NCBI RefSeq assembly: GCF_900099695.1
Contig: NZ_FNCY01000005.1
Span: 124,001 to 188,000, forward strand
Direction of reading: 5' to 3'
From: Propionivibrio dicarboxylicus
Lineage (GTDB): Bacteria > Pseudomonadota > Gammaproteobacteria > Burkholderiales > Rhodocyclaceae
DNA: 64,000 nucleotides
This document shows positions 1 through 13,429 of this stretch, piece after piece. The notes beneath the pieces are model-generated. The model saw only the letters and a program-made list of their open reading frames with translations. It ran no database searches and was not told the origin of the DNA. Made by a program: the position numbers and the translations under genes. How positions within the stretch are numbered: position 1 is the stretch's first letter; the number at the start of each line of letters is the position of its first letter.

Positions 1-1016
1 GGTCGGGCAAGTCGGTCGGCATCAACGCGATGATTCTTTCCTTGCTTTACAAGTCGGAGCCGGAGAAGGTCCGGCTGATCCTCGTCGATCCGAAGATGCT
101 TGAACTGTCGATCTACGAAGGAATTCCGCACCTTCTGGCGCCGGTCGTCGTCGACATGAAGCATGCCGCCAACGCACTCAACTGGTGTGTCGCCGAGATG
201 GAGCGCCGCTACAAGCTGATGTCGGCGGTCGGCGTGCGCAACATTGCCGGTCTCAACCACCGCATTCGCGATGCGCAGAAACTCGGCAACCGGCTGCCGA
301 ATCCCTTGTCGCTGACACCGGAGACGCCGGAACCGCTCGAATTGATGCCGAACATCGTCGTCGTGATCGACGAGTTGGCCGACCTGATGATGGTCGCCGG
401 CAAGAAGGTCGAACAGCTGATTGCGCGGCTCGCCCAGAAAGCGCGGGCGGCCGGCATTCACCTGATTCTGGCGACGCAGCGGCCGTCGGTCGACGTGATC
501 ACCGGTCTCATCAAGGCCAATATTCCGACGCGGATTTCTTTCCAGGTGTCGTCGAAGATCGATTCGCGCACGATTCTCGACCAGATGGGCGCCGAAGCGC
601 TGCTCGGACAGGGCGATATGCTTTACCTCGCGCCGGGAGTCGGCTATCCGACGCGTGTTCACGGGGCCTTCGTTGCCGACGAGGAGGTGCATCGCGTCGT
701 CGATTCGCTCAAGAAGGCGGCGGCGCCGCAGTATGTCGAGGGCGTGCTCTCGGGGGGGGGGCTCGATGACGACGGCGACGCCGGCGGCGCGAGCGGCGAG
801 TTGGGGGGCGACGCCGAAGCAGACGCCTTGTACGACCAGGCCGTCGAGGTCGTGATGAAAAATCGCCGCGCCTCGATTTCGTTGGTGCAGCGGCATCTGC
901 GTATCGGCTACAACCGTTCGGCGCGACTGATCGAAGCAATGGAGAAGGCCGGGCTGGTCTCGGCAATGGATGCGCGCGGCGGTCGCGAAGTGCTGGCGCG
1001 CAAGGAAGAGAACTGA
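1..1016 (+). CDS. ftsK: DNA translocase FtsK, C-terminal part (5' end outside window)
   Basis: FtsK is the septum-anchored ATPase that pumps chromosomal DNA and activates XerCD at dif during division. The window opens inside the Walker A loop: codons in the frame starting at base 3 read SGKSVG. They are followed by the conserved VDPKMLELS stretch, the Walker B region [12 protein letters not shown] (about bases 354-390) and the [12 protein letters not shown] segment. A Gly/Asp-rich linker (about bases 750-820) joins the motor to a C-terminal winged-helix gamma domain (about bases 823-1000, with [19 protein letters not shown]), which reads the polar KOPS motifs. The N-terminal membrane part lies upstream of the window. 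The stop overlaps the lolA start as ATGA, so the two are probably translationally coupled. The linker contains a run of ten G residues (752-761). Confidence 0.96.
   Translation, partial: SGKSVGINAMILSLLYKSEPEKVRLILVDPKMLELSIYEGIPHLLAPVVVDMKHAANALNWCVAEMERRYKLMSAVGVRNIAGLNHRIRDAQKLGNRLPNPLSLTPETPEPLELMPNIVVVIDELADLMMVAGKKVEQLIARLAQKARAAGIHLILATQRPSVDVITGLIKANIPTRISFQVSSKIDSRTILDQMGAEALLGQGDMLYLAPGVGYPTRVHGAFVADEEVHRVVDSLKKAAAPQYVEGVLSGGGLDDDGDAGGASGELGGDAEADALYDQAVEVVMKNRRASISLVQRHLRIGYNRSARLIEAMEKAGLVSAMDARGGREVLARKEEN
752..761 (+). repeat. Homopolymer tract of ten G inside ftsK
   Basis: Ten consecutive G residues lie in the coding sequence between the FtsK motor and its gamma domain, where they encode part of a glycine-rich linker. 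A one-base slip would frameshift the protein and remove the KOPS-reading domain. The run may be a real slippage site or a place where base calling is unreliable. Confidence 0.8.
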
Positions 1017-1622
1017 TGCGGAAATTGTGGTGTGTATTGGCATTGTTGTTGGTGAGCCAGGGAGCGGCGGCCGGCGCGATCGAGCGCTTGCATCAATTCC
1101 TCGATTCGACGCGGACCTTGCGGGCGGGATTCACGCAGATCGTCGTTGCCAAGAATGGCAAGCGACCGCAGCAATCGTCGGGCGTCATGATTTTTGTCCG
1201 TCCGGGAAAATTCCGCTGGCAGATCGAGAAGCCCTACAGTCAGCTCCTGGTTGGCGACGGTGAGAAGATCTGGATCTATGATCCGGACTTGCGCCAGGTG
1301 ACGGTCAAGAAGGCCGGGCAGGCCTTGGGCGGCACACCGGCGTCCTTGCTGGCCGGCGAGAGCGGCGGCAAAGCGACGCTGGAACGCAACTTCAGCTTGC
1401 GCGAAGCCGGCGAGCGGGAAGGGCTGGAATGGGTCGAGGCCTTGCCGAAAACGCAGGAGAGCGGCTTCGAGAAGTTGCGACTGGGTTTTGCCGGCAGCGA
1501 ATTGAAGGCGATGGAACTCTTCGATAACTTCGGCCAGACGACTTCGCTGTATTTCGAAAACCTCGAGCGCAATCCGTCGATTGCGCCGTCCTTATTACGG
1601 TTTACGCCGCCTAGCGGCGTCG

Positions 1623-1639
<17 letters not shown>
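1016..1639 (+). CDS. lolA: Outer-membrane lipoprotein carrier protein LolA
   Basis: LolA is the periplasmic chaperone that takes lipoproteins from LolCDE and hands them to LolB at the outer membrane. The 207-residue product has a basic start, a hydrophobic core and an AAAG end typical of a Sec signal peptide (about residues 1-20). The mature part carries the family pattern: an LRAGFTQ segment, a PGKFRW motif (about residues 62-68), and the WIYDPDLRQVTV strand pair. Length is normal for the family. The ATG overlaps the ftsK stop (ATGA), and the 3' end overlaps rarA by 17 bases. The ftsK-lolA-rarA-serS order is conserved in many Gamma- and Betaproteobacteria and supports the call. Confidence 0.95.
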
Positions 1640-5614
<3,975 letters not shown>

Positions 5615-5650
5615 TGTTCAAAATACTTGTGTTAGAATCTTGCCCCTAAC

Positions 5651-5738
<88 letters not shown>

Positions 5739-5747
5739 CCGGACATC

Positions 5748-5780
5748 AAGCCCTGACCAAAGCGTCAGGGCTTTGTTTTT
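5748..5780 (+). terminator. Rho-independent terminator of tRNA-Ser
   Basis: A 10-bp perfect stem AAGCCCTGAC/GTCAGGGCTT (5748-5757 with 5764-5773) has a 6-base loop and is followed by a T-rich tract interrupted by one G. It lies 10 bases after the tRNA CCA end. Confidence 0.88.
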
Positions 5781-5886
5781 GTGAGCGAAGTTTGCCACAA
5801 GCCTTCGGTGGGCGCACGTTTTTTGCCGGATAAGGCGAAGCGCGTTCGGGGTGGTTCGACGCCGTCGTGATGTTTCGGATGCAATC

Positions 5887-5917
5887 TTGTGACGTTCGCC
5901 AAGGCCAATGGTAGAAT
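5887..5917 (+). promoter_or_regulatory. Possible sigma-70 promoter for the Pit operon
   Basis: TTGTGA (5887-5892) and TAGAAT (5912-5917) resemble -35 and -10 boxes with a 19-base spacer, which is longer than ideal. They lie about 35 bases before the DUF47/Pit pair. This is suggested by pattern only. Confidence 0.35.
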
Positions 5918-5949
5918 GCCGGCCATCTATTACGGCGACCAAATTAAAC

Positions 5950-6588
5950 ATGTTTGCACGATTCATGCCCCAGGAGGGGAAGTTTTTCGAACTTTTCAAC
6001 GCGCATGCCGAGCAAGTGGTGCTCGGCAGCCGGACCTTGGTGAATCTGCTGACCGTCTTCAACCAATCCGATGAAGAAGCCGCCAAACAGTGTGACATCA
6101 TCGACGAGGCGGAAGACCAGGCCGACCGGATCAAGCATGAAACGATGCGGCAGTTGCACAAGTCGTTCATCACACCGCTTGATCGCGAAGAAATCCACCA
6201 ACTGATTACCGGCCTCGACGGCATCCTCGATCTCATTCAGGATGCGGCGCACACCATTTCGCTGTACAACATCCGTCACATCACGGTGGAGTCGGTCCGG
6301 CTCAGCGAACTGATCCTGGCCAGCGCCGAGTTTGTCCAGAAGGCCGTGGCGATGCTGCCGTCGATGGACAATGCTGCTGAAATCCTCAAGCTCTGCCGGG
6401 AGATCGATCAGCTCGAAACCGAAGCCGATCGCGAGATGCGCGGCGCGATGTCGCGTCTGTTCCGCGAGGAGCCGGATGTTCGTGAGCTGATCAAGTACAA
6501 GGCCATCTACGAACTCCTGGAAACCGTGACCGACCGTTGTGAAGATGTGGCGAACCTGATCGAAGGTATCGTCGTCGAAAACTCCTGA
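5950..6588 (+). CDS. DUF47 (PhoU-like) Pit accessory protein
   Basis: This cytoplasmic all-helical PhoU-like protein is usually encoded beside Pit-type phosphate transporters and thought to modulate them. I start it at the ATG at 5950 (212 residues, MFARFMPQEGKFFELF), where the family alignment normally begins. An in-frame ATG 42 bases upstream would add unrelated residues. Features include the N-terminal FFELFNAHA segment, acidic/His metal-binding-like stretches such as DEAEDQAD, and the C-terminal YKAIYELLETVTDRCEDVANLIEGIVV, which is highly characteristic. It is 13 bases upstream of pit. Known for the family: DUF47-Pit pairing. Inferred: regulation of phosphate uptake. Confidence 0.93.
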   Translation: MFARFMPQEGKFFELFNAHAEQVVLGSRTLVNLLTVFNQSDEEAAKQCDIIDEAEDQADRIKHETMRQLHKSFITPLDREEIHQLITGLDGILDLIQDAAHTISLYNIRHITVESVRLSELILASAEFVQKAVAMLPSMDNAAEILKLCREIDQLETEADREMRGAMSRLFREEPDVRELIKYKAIYELLETVTDRCEDVANLIEGIVVENS

Positions 6589-6601
6589 CCGGTTCGCTTC
6601 C

Positions 6602-7612
6602 ATGGAACATCTGAATATCAGCCTGGGAGTGCTGGCCTTCCTGGTCTTTCTGGCGCTCGCCTTCGATTTCATGAACGGGTTTCATGATGCCGCCAATGCG
6701 ATTGCCACGGTCGTCTCAACCCGGGTCCTGAAGCCACACACTGCGGTGATTCTCGCGGCTGTCTGCAACGTCGCGGCGATCTTCATCTTTGAACTCAAGG
6801 TGGCAGCAACGGTCGGCAAGGGCACGATCGAACTCTTCGCCATCGATTATCACGTCGTGTTTGGCGCGCTCGTCGGTGCCATCGCGTGGAACGTCATCAC
6901 CTGGTACTACGGCATTCCGTCATCGTCGTCGCACGCGCTGATCGGTGGACTGATCGGTTCGGCGCTGGCCAAGGCCGGTCCCTCGTCGCTGATTTCGACC
7001 GGCATCATCAAGGTGGTCTCCTTCATCCTCATTTCGCCCTTGCTCGGCATGGTCCTCGGCTCGTTGATGATGATCCTGGTGTCCTGGGCCTTCCGGCACA
7101 CGACGCCGCGCCGCGTCGATACCTGGTCGCGGCGCTTGCAACTCATTTCGGCATCGGCGTATGCGCTTGGCCACGGCGGCAACGATGCACAGAAGACGAT
7201 CGGCATCATCTGGATGTTGCTGATCGCTGCCGGAGTGACCGATGCGCACGCAGCGATGCCGCCGCTGTGGGTCGTGATCTCGTGCTATACGGCGATCGGC
7301 ATCGGCACGGTATTCGGCGGCTGGCGGATCATCAAGCTGATGGGGCAGAAGATCACCAAACTGCGGCCGGTTGGAGGGTTCTGTGCGCAGACCGGCGGTG
7401 CGGCTACGCTGTTTTTCGCGACGGCGCTCGGTATTCCTGTCTCGACGACGCATACCATCACCGGCGCCATCGTTGGCGTGGGCGCTACCAAGCGGCTTTC
7501 GGCCGTGCGCTGGGGGATTGCCGGTACGATCGTCTGGGCGTGGGTGCTGACGATTCCCTGCAGCGCGCTGATCTCGGCGCTGTTCTGGTACCTCGGCGTG
7601 CAATTCCTGTAG
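6602..7612 (+). CDS. pit: Inorganic phosphate transporter, PiT family
   Basis: This low-affinity, cation-coupled inner-membrane transporter takes up phosphate as a metal-phosphate complex. The 336-residue protein has about ten hydrophobic segments. It shows both halves of the PiT signature: NGFHDAANAIAT near residues 24-35 and GHGGNDAQKTIGI near residues 190-202, the tandem-duplicated substrate-binding loops. It also has the PSSSSHALIGGLIG and STTHTITGAIVGVG motifs. It is a little shorter than E. coli PitA and closer to the compact bacterial PiT type. It follows the DUF47 gene by 13 bases and is followed by GC-rich hairpins, then by a convergent gene. Confidence 0.95.
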   Translation: MEHLNISLGVLAFLVFLALAFDFMNGFHDAANAIATVVSTRVLKPHTAVILAAVCNVAAIFIFELKVAATVGKGTIELFAIDYHVVFGALVGAIAWNVITWYYGIPSSSSHALIGGLIGSALAKAGPSSLISTGIIKVVSFILISPLLGMVLGSLMMILVSWAFRHTTPRRVDTWSRRLQLISASAYALGHGGNDAQKTIGIIWMLLIAAGVTDAHAAMPPLWVVISCYTAIGIGTVFGGWRIIKLMGQKITKLRPVGGFCAQTGGAATLFFATALGIPVSTTHTITGAIVGVGATKRLSAVRWGIAGTIVWAWVLTIPCSALISALFWYLGVQFL

Positions 7613-7646
7613 TTGCTACAGAAATGCATCTTCCCAGGCCAGCAGG

Positions 7647-7715
7647 CCCGGGAGTGGTGGCTTCCCGGGGCTCTCTTGTCCCGGGAGTGGTGAATCCCCG
7701 GGCGCTGTCCCCGGG
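7647..7715. repeat. Tandem CCCGGG hairpin repeats between convergent genes
   Basis: The 13-base unit CCCGGGAGTGGTG occurs at 7647-7659 and 7680-7692. Each copy pairs its CCCGGG with a following CCCGGG (7664-7669 and 7697-7702), giving two adjacent hairpins, and another CCCCGGG follows at 7709-7715. The block sits between the 3' ends of pit and the DUF465 gene. It has no T-run, so it may act as a transcript stabiliser or a weak bidirectional terminator. Confidence 0.7.
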
Positions 7716-7726
7716 TCGTTCAAGCG

Positions 7727-7942
7727 TCAGGCGCGGACGTCTGGAACCAGCATCCGTTCGAGTTGATAGATTTTGTCCTTGAGCGAGAGTTTGCGCTTCT
7801 TCAAACGGTGGATGAGGAGTTGATCCTGCTCGGGAATCGGGGTCGCCGACAAATGCTCGACGATCAGGTTGAGATCGCGGTGCTCCACCCGGAGTTCGTT
7901 CAGGGTGGCTTGGGCATTGTTGATTTCTTCCTCGGTCAGCAT
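7727..7942 (-). CDS. Small DUF465 (YdcH-like) protein
   Basis: The 71-residue product is a short helical hairpin typical of the DUF465/YdcH family: an N-terminal amphipathic helix, an HRDLNLIVEHL segment, then DQLLIHRLKKRKLSLKDKIYQLE. The ATG at 7942 gives the usual family length. An in-frame ATG at 7999 would add 19 residues with no family character. No enzymatic function is known for the family. It is convergent with pit across the hairpin block, and nothing around it suggests a specific partner. Confidence 0.85.
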   Translation of the reverse strand: MLTEEEINNAQATLNELRVEHRDLNLIVEHLSATPIPEQDQLLIHRLKKRKLSLKDKIYQLERMLVPDVRA

Positions 7943-8384
7943 GGGTGAAAATCCTCCGTTAGGTTGATGTCGACTTACGTTTAGGCGTGAGCCAGCCATT
8001 CAGAAAAAACCTGCCAAGGGCGACGGCGTTTGACTCGGTGTCGGCTTCGGTTTGTCGGGACCGAGCATTGCAACACGGTCAATCAACGGCGCGTCCGGGA
8101 CTATGGTAGGCGCGCTGCCGAGAAAACACAACGCCATTTGCGTGCACCTGAATATGGTGGGCTTTATTCCTCGCAGGGAGACTTTGCCGGAGGCGTGGCG
8201 GATTCTCCACGTCTTTCGCGCAGAGGCTTCCGGACGATCGCCCAATGAAGATGGCGCAGGAAATTGCGCATAAAATGCGAGGTGAAAAGCGGCTGTCGAA
8301 GTTGTTGTCGGCCGATCTCCCGAGAAGAGTGTTGGCACGATGGCAACGCCAGTGCATCTGCGATTGATTCAGGAGGACTTGTGC
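7943..8384. other. 442-base stretch without a convincing gene
   Basis: The open frames here on both strands have no recognisable protein features and low-complexity or arginine-rich translations. The interval must hold the upstream regions of the divergent DUF465 and greB genes. A TA-rich spot (ATAAAAT near 8271-8277) could be part of a greB promoter, but I cannot pair it with a good -35 box. Confidence 0.6.
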
Positions 8385-8945
8385 ATGAACAAGGCATTCG
8401 TTCGCGAATCCGAAGACGAGGAAGACGAGGAACTCGACGCCTCGCTCAAGCTGCCGCAGGGGACGCGTAACTACATTACGCCGGGAGGCTATGCCCGGAT
8501 CAAGGAAGAGCTCGACCACTTGTTGCGCGTCGAGCGGCCGCACATCGTCGAAGTGGTGCATTGGGCGGCGTCGAACGGCGACCGCTCGGAGAACGGCGAT
8601 TATCTCTACGGCAAGAAGCGCTTGCGTGAAATCGACCGCCGCATCCGCTTCCTGACCCGTCGTCTCGATCTCGCCGAAGTGGTCGATCCGGAGCGGCCGG
8701 GGAATCCCGAGCAGGTATTTTTCGGTGCGACCGTGACGATTTGCGACGAGGCGGGGAACGAGCAGACCTATCAGATTGTCGGTGTCGATGAGACCGATTT
8801 TGCACGTAACCGGATCAGTTGGGTGTCGCCATTGGCGCGCGCCTTGCTGCGCGCCCGCGAGGGCGATCCGGTACGTTTCCAGAGTCCGGCCGGCTGGCGC
8901 GAGGTGGAGGTCGTGACGATCGAATATCGGCGGATCGAGGCATAA
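8385..8945 (+). CDS. greB: Transcription elongation factor GreB
   Basis: GreB inserts its coiled coil into the RNA polymerase secondary channel and stimulates cleavage of backtracked RNA. The ATG at 8385 follows an AGGAGG ribosome-binding site (186 residues). The upstream in-frame ATG at 8340 lacks one. The core carries ITPGGYARIKEELDHL, the GreB-specific VVHWAASNGDRSENGDY with acidic tip residues, and YGKKRLREIDRRIRFL. It ends in the FKBP-like domain with WVSPLARALLRAREGD. An acidic N-terminal extension of about 30 residues (EDEEDEELDAS) makes it longer than E. coli GreB. It stands alone, 87 bases upstream of the FGGY kinase gene. Confidence 0.95.
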   Translation: MNKAFVRESEDEEDEELDASLKLPQGTRNYITPGGYARIKEELDHLLRVERPHIVEVVHWAASNGDRSENGDYLYGKKRLREIDRRIRFLTRRLDLAEVVDPERPGNPEQVFFGATVTICDEAGNEQTYQIVGVDETDFARNRISWVSPLARALLRAREGDPVRFQSPAGWREVEVVTIEYRRIEA

Positions 8946-9032
8946 CATTTCCCGGACAAACTGGCGCAGGAGGCTGGACACAAGCGTGCGGTCGGCGGTT
9001 TAATCGCTTAATGTTCAGGACGGGGAGAGGCA

Positions 9033-10634
9033 ATGGGTCTGATTCTGTCGGTGGATGTCGGGACGACCAATATCAAGGCGGCATTGGTCGATGAGGACGG
9101 GCGCATCGTCAGCGCGCCGTGCAACGTCGGTACCAAGATCGAGGGCGATACGTCCGGACGCGCCGAGCATGATCCGGCCAAGCTCGAAGCCGCCTTGTTC
9201 GAGGTCTGCGAGCGCGCGATCGGCGATCGCGGTGCCGACGTCGATGGACTCGCGCTGACCTCGTACCAGTTCGGTCTGGTGCTCGTCGATGCGGACGATC
9301 GGCCGCTGACGGCGATCTCGACCTTCGTCGATACGCAGGCACAGGCGCACCATCCGAAATTCCTCAAGGCGATCGGCAATGCCGATCAGATGTATCTGCG
9401 CACCGGTTGTCCGCCGATCTTCCAGTACCCGTCGAATCGTCTCCATTTCCTCGCCGCGCGCGATCCCGGCCTGCCGGGTCGGACGGCGCATGTGCTCGAT
9501 TCGAAGGCCTTCCTGATGCACCTCCTGACCGGCGAGTACTTCACCGATTACAGTACCGCCAATTCGCTCGGTTGCCTCGACATCAATGGGCGCTGGGACG
9601 AGGCGATCATTCGCGCCACCGGTTTCGATGCTGGCGCTTTCCCGCGCGTGCTCGATGGTTTCAGCGAAAAGGTGCCGCTGCGCCCAGCTGTCTGTCAGCG
9701 GCTTGGCCTGCGTCCGGGGACGCAGATTTCGGCGGGGCTGTACGACGGTGCGGCGCTGGCCGCCGTGCTGACCGGGTTCTCGCCCGACATCGGTGTCGGC
9801 AATTTTGGCACGTCGGGCATGTTCCGCGTGCCGACCGCCTCGCCGGTCGAGGATCTCGAAGGCGGCGGTATCCAGAGCTGTCTGCTGACGCCGGGATTTT
9901 TCTTCACCGGGTCGGGCATCAACAACTGCACGATCGCCAGCAACCTGCTGCTCAACCTGCTCGGTCTCGAACTCGATTACCTCAAAGGCCAGGCCCTGTC
10001 GGTGCCCGGCTCGCACGGCGTCATGACCTTCCCGTATTTTGCCGGCGAGCGCGACAAGATGATCGGCAATATCGGCACCGGCATGGTCTTCGGTCTCGGT
10101 GTCGCGACCTCGCGTGACGATCTGGCGCGTTCTTTCCTCGAGGGCGTCGCGTTCTCGTATCTCTTCGTCAAGCAGAAGCTCGATCCTTCCGGTCGCATCC
10201 GCGAATTTCGACTGGGTGGCGGCGGTACGTCGAATCTGCCGTGGATGCAGATCATGGCCGATACGCTCAATTTGCCGATCCGGCTGACGCACGATCCCGA
10301 GGTGGGTATCGTCGGTGCCGCCAATCTGGCCCGTTACGGGCGCAGCGACGCGCTGCTTGAAAGCTCGCAGCGGGCGATGAAGGATACGCGGGTGATCGAG
10401 CCGATCGCCGAGAACGTCGCGATCTACGAGGAAATCGCCGGACGGTACTTCGCCATGCGGCAGTCCTTGCGCACGCCGCTGCTGGCGCGGCAGGGGCTCG
10501 CACCGCTGCGTCGCCTCAAGGTCAAACCGGTGCGCAAGGAAATCTCGCTGTCCAAGCGGGCCAAGCGCAAAGTCGCGTCCGAACCGGGCAAACCTGCGCC
10601 TGACCCGAGCAAGCTTGCGACTCAATCAAAATAG
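9033..10634 (+). CDS. FGGY-family carbohydrate kinase (possible gluconokinase type)
   Basis: FGGY kinases phosphorylate sugars or sugar acids with ATP. The 533-residue product has the N-terminal phosphate-1 loop LSVDVGTTNIKAALVD (about residues 4-19). It has the mid-protein GVGNFGTSGMF segment and the C-terminal ATPase-core motif FRLGGGGTSNLPWMQIMADTLNLP. A lysine/arginine-rich tail of about 40 residues after the kinase fold is unusual. The start follows a GGGGAGAGG ribosome-binding site. The next gene is a 2-hydroxyacid dehydrogenase and beyond it convergent gnd makes ribulose-5-phosphate from 6-phosphogluconate. That neighbourhood suggests gluconate as substrate, but the sequence alone does not decide this. 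Xylulose or another polyol remains possible. Confidence 0.82.
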   Translation: MGLILSVDVGTTNIKAALVDEDGRIVSAPCNVGTKIEGDTSGRAEHDPAKLEAALFEVCERAIGDRGADVDGLALTSYQFGLVLVDADDRPLTAISTFVDTQAQAHHPKFLKAIGNADQMYLRTGCPPIFQYPSNRLHFLAARDPGLPGRTAHVLDSKAFLMHLLTGEYFTDYSTANSLGCLDINGRWDEAIIRATGFDAGAFPRVLDGFSEKVPLRPAVCQRLGLRPGTQISAGLYDGAALAAVLTGFSPDIGVGNFGTSGMFRVPTASPVEDLEGGGIQSCLLTPGFFFTGSGINNCTIASNLLLNLLGLELDYLKGQALSVPGSHGVMTFPYFAGERDKMIGNIGTGMVFGLGVATSRDDLARSFLEGVAFSYLFVKQKLDPSGRIREFRLGGGGTSNLPWMQIMADTLNLPIRLTHDPEVGIVGAANLARYGRSDALLESSQRAMKDTRVIEPIAENVAIYEEIAGRYFAMRQSLRTPLLARQGLAPLRRLKVKPVRKEISLSKRAKRKVASEPGKPAPDPSKLATQSK

Positions 10635-10673
10635 CACTGTCATCCCACTTCAACCCCAAAGCGGAAATATGCC

Positions 10674-11705
10674 ATGAGCACCAAGATGCAGATCGCCATT
10701 GTCAATTCAAGTTCTTTTGGAATCTCCTTCCCCGAGCATTTGCGTGCGCTGGAGGCGTTCGCCGAGTTGCGCCGCGTTGAACTTCCCAATGACGCGCCGG
10801 CCTCGCTGTTCCATGAAAAGCTCGCCGATGTCGATGGCATCATCGCCAGCGTCACGCCGAAATATTCGCGCGAGGTCCTGCTGGGGCTGCCGAAGTTGCA
10901 ATTGCTCGCCCGGCACGGCGTCGGCTGCGACAACGTCGATCTGCCGACCTGCACCGAGCTCGGTATCGCCGTGTCGCGCGTCGGGCCGCAGGTCGAGCGC
11001 GAGTCGGTGGCGCAGATGGCGCTCGGTCTGATGGATGCCTCGGCGCGCCGGATCGTCGAGGGCGCGACGATCGTCAAGGCCGGGCAGTGGGCGCGGCGGG
11101 CCAAGCTCTCGCTCGGTGTCGACTTCTGTGGTGCCACCATCGGCATCGTCGGCATCGGCGCGATCGGCAGCACCGTCGCCCGCATCCTCTCGCTCGGTTA
11201 TCGGGCCAATGTCATTGCCTACGATCCCTACGTCGATGCGCAGGAAGTGGCGGCGCGTCACGCGACCAAGGTCAGTTTCGACGAGCTCCTGGCGCGCAGC
11301 GCCATCCTCACGCTGCATTGCCCGCTGACGCCCGAGACCTCGCGCATGTTCGGCGCCGAGCAGTTCGCTGCGATGAATGCCGGGACGATCATCGTCAATA
11401 CCTGCCGCGGCGAGCTGTTCAAGCAGGAGGCGCTGGTGGCCGCGCTCAGTTCGGGCAAACTCGGCGGTTATGCCACCGACGTGGTCGAGGGCGAGCCGAT
11501 CGGTGCCGATCACGTGCTGCTATCGACGCCGAACGTCATCGTCACGCCGCATCTCGGCGGCTATTCGGTGGTGTCGCTGCGCGGCATGGGGCAGACCATG
11601 GTCGACGACATGCGCCGCGTTTTCGTCGAGAAAAGTTATCCCGAGGTGCTGGCCAATCGCGACATCGATCTCGCTGCATCGCGCATTACCCGCTTCCGTC
11701 GGTAG
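10674..11705 (+). CDS. D-isomer-specific 2-hydroxyacid dehydrogenase (PGDH-like)
   Basis: This family catalyses NAD(P)-dependent interconversion of 2-hydroxy and 2-oxo acids. The 343-residue protein has the split catalytic domain and an internal Rossmann domain with GIVGIGAIGSTVARI (about residues 158-172). The catalytic triad is visible: Arg in NTCRGELF, Glu in VVEGEP and His in TPHLGGYS. There is no C-terminal ACT domain, so it is not a long-form SerA. It lies 39 bases after the FGGY kinase and ends in a strong bidirectional terminator shared with gnd. Candidate substrates from context are 2-ketogluconate/gluconate or a related sugar acid. Glycerate/hydroxypyruvate or 3-phosphoglycerate cannot be excluded. 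Confidence 0.87.
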   Translation: MSTKMQIAIVNSSSFGISFPEHLRALEAFAELRRVELPNDAPASLFHEKLADVDGIIASVTPKYSREVLLGLPKLQLLARHGVGCDNVDLPTCTELGIAVSRVGPQVERESVAQMALGLMDASARRIVEGATIVKAGQWARRAKLSLGVDFCGATIGIVGIGAIGSTVARILSLGYRANVIAYDPYVDAQEVAARHATKVSFDELLARSAILTLHCPLTPETSRMFGAEQFAAMNAGTIIVNTCRGELFKQEALVAALSSGKLGGYATDVVEGEPIGADHVLLSTPNVIVTPHLGGYSVVSLRGMGQTMVDDMRRVFVEKSYPEVLANRDIDLAASRITRFRR

Positions 11706-11718
11706 TGGCGCCGCAATG

Positions 11719-11750
11719 AAAAATGGCGTGGATCGCTCCACGCCATTTTT
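11719..11750. terminator. Bidirectional terminator between 2-hydroxyacid dehydrogenase gene and gnd
   Basis: A perfect 14-bp stem (11719-11732 with 11737-11750) has the 4-base loop TCGC and A5/T5 ends on each side. It can terminate transcripts arriving from either direction, which suits the convergent genes. Confidence 0.93.
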
Positions 11751-11768
11751 GTTTGGACGGCCGCGTGT

Positions 11769-13241
<1,473 letters not shown>

Positions 13242-13321
13242 CTATTCCTCTCGCGGTGGTTCGTTACGGGGGTTATTGCATAAGGATAACGCAGATTGGC
13301 CTGACCAGAGTTTCTTTCGGT

Positions 13322-13349
13322 CTTGAAAACGGCACGAGCGTCCCCAGAT
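13322..13349 (+). promoter_or_regulatory. Sigma-32 heat-shock promoter of htpG
   Basis: CTTGAAA (13322-13328), a 13-base spacer and CCCCAGAT (13342-13349) match the RpoH consensus CTTGAAA-N(11-16)-CCCCATNT at all but one specified base. Transcription would start near 13357, leaving a leader of about 70 bases before htpG. HtpG is a known sigma-32 target in Proteobacteria, so context agrees. Confidence 0.87.
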
Positions 13350-13429
13350 AGGCCTTTGTCGCCGGATTGGAGAAAACGTTCCGGCACCGTCTTATCCATC
13401 CGAAGAACAACGTATTTACGGAGTCTCTC

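Noticed and set aside
1581-1622. Longer N-terminus of RarA
   Set aside because: The 14 extra residues lie inside lolA and are not part of the RarA family. The ATG at 1623 gives the usual length.
8000-8338. Possible small gene in the greB upstream gap
   Set aside because: No ribosome-binding site, low-complexity Arg/Pro/Ser translation and no family features.
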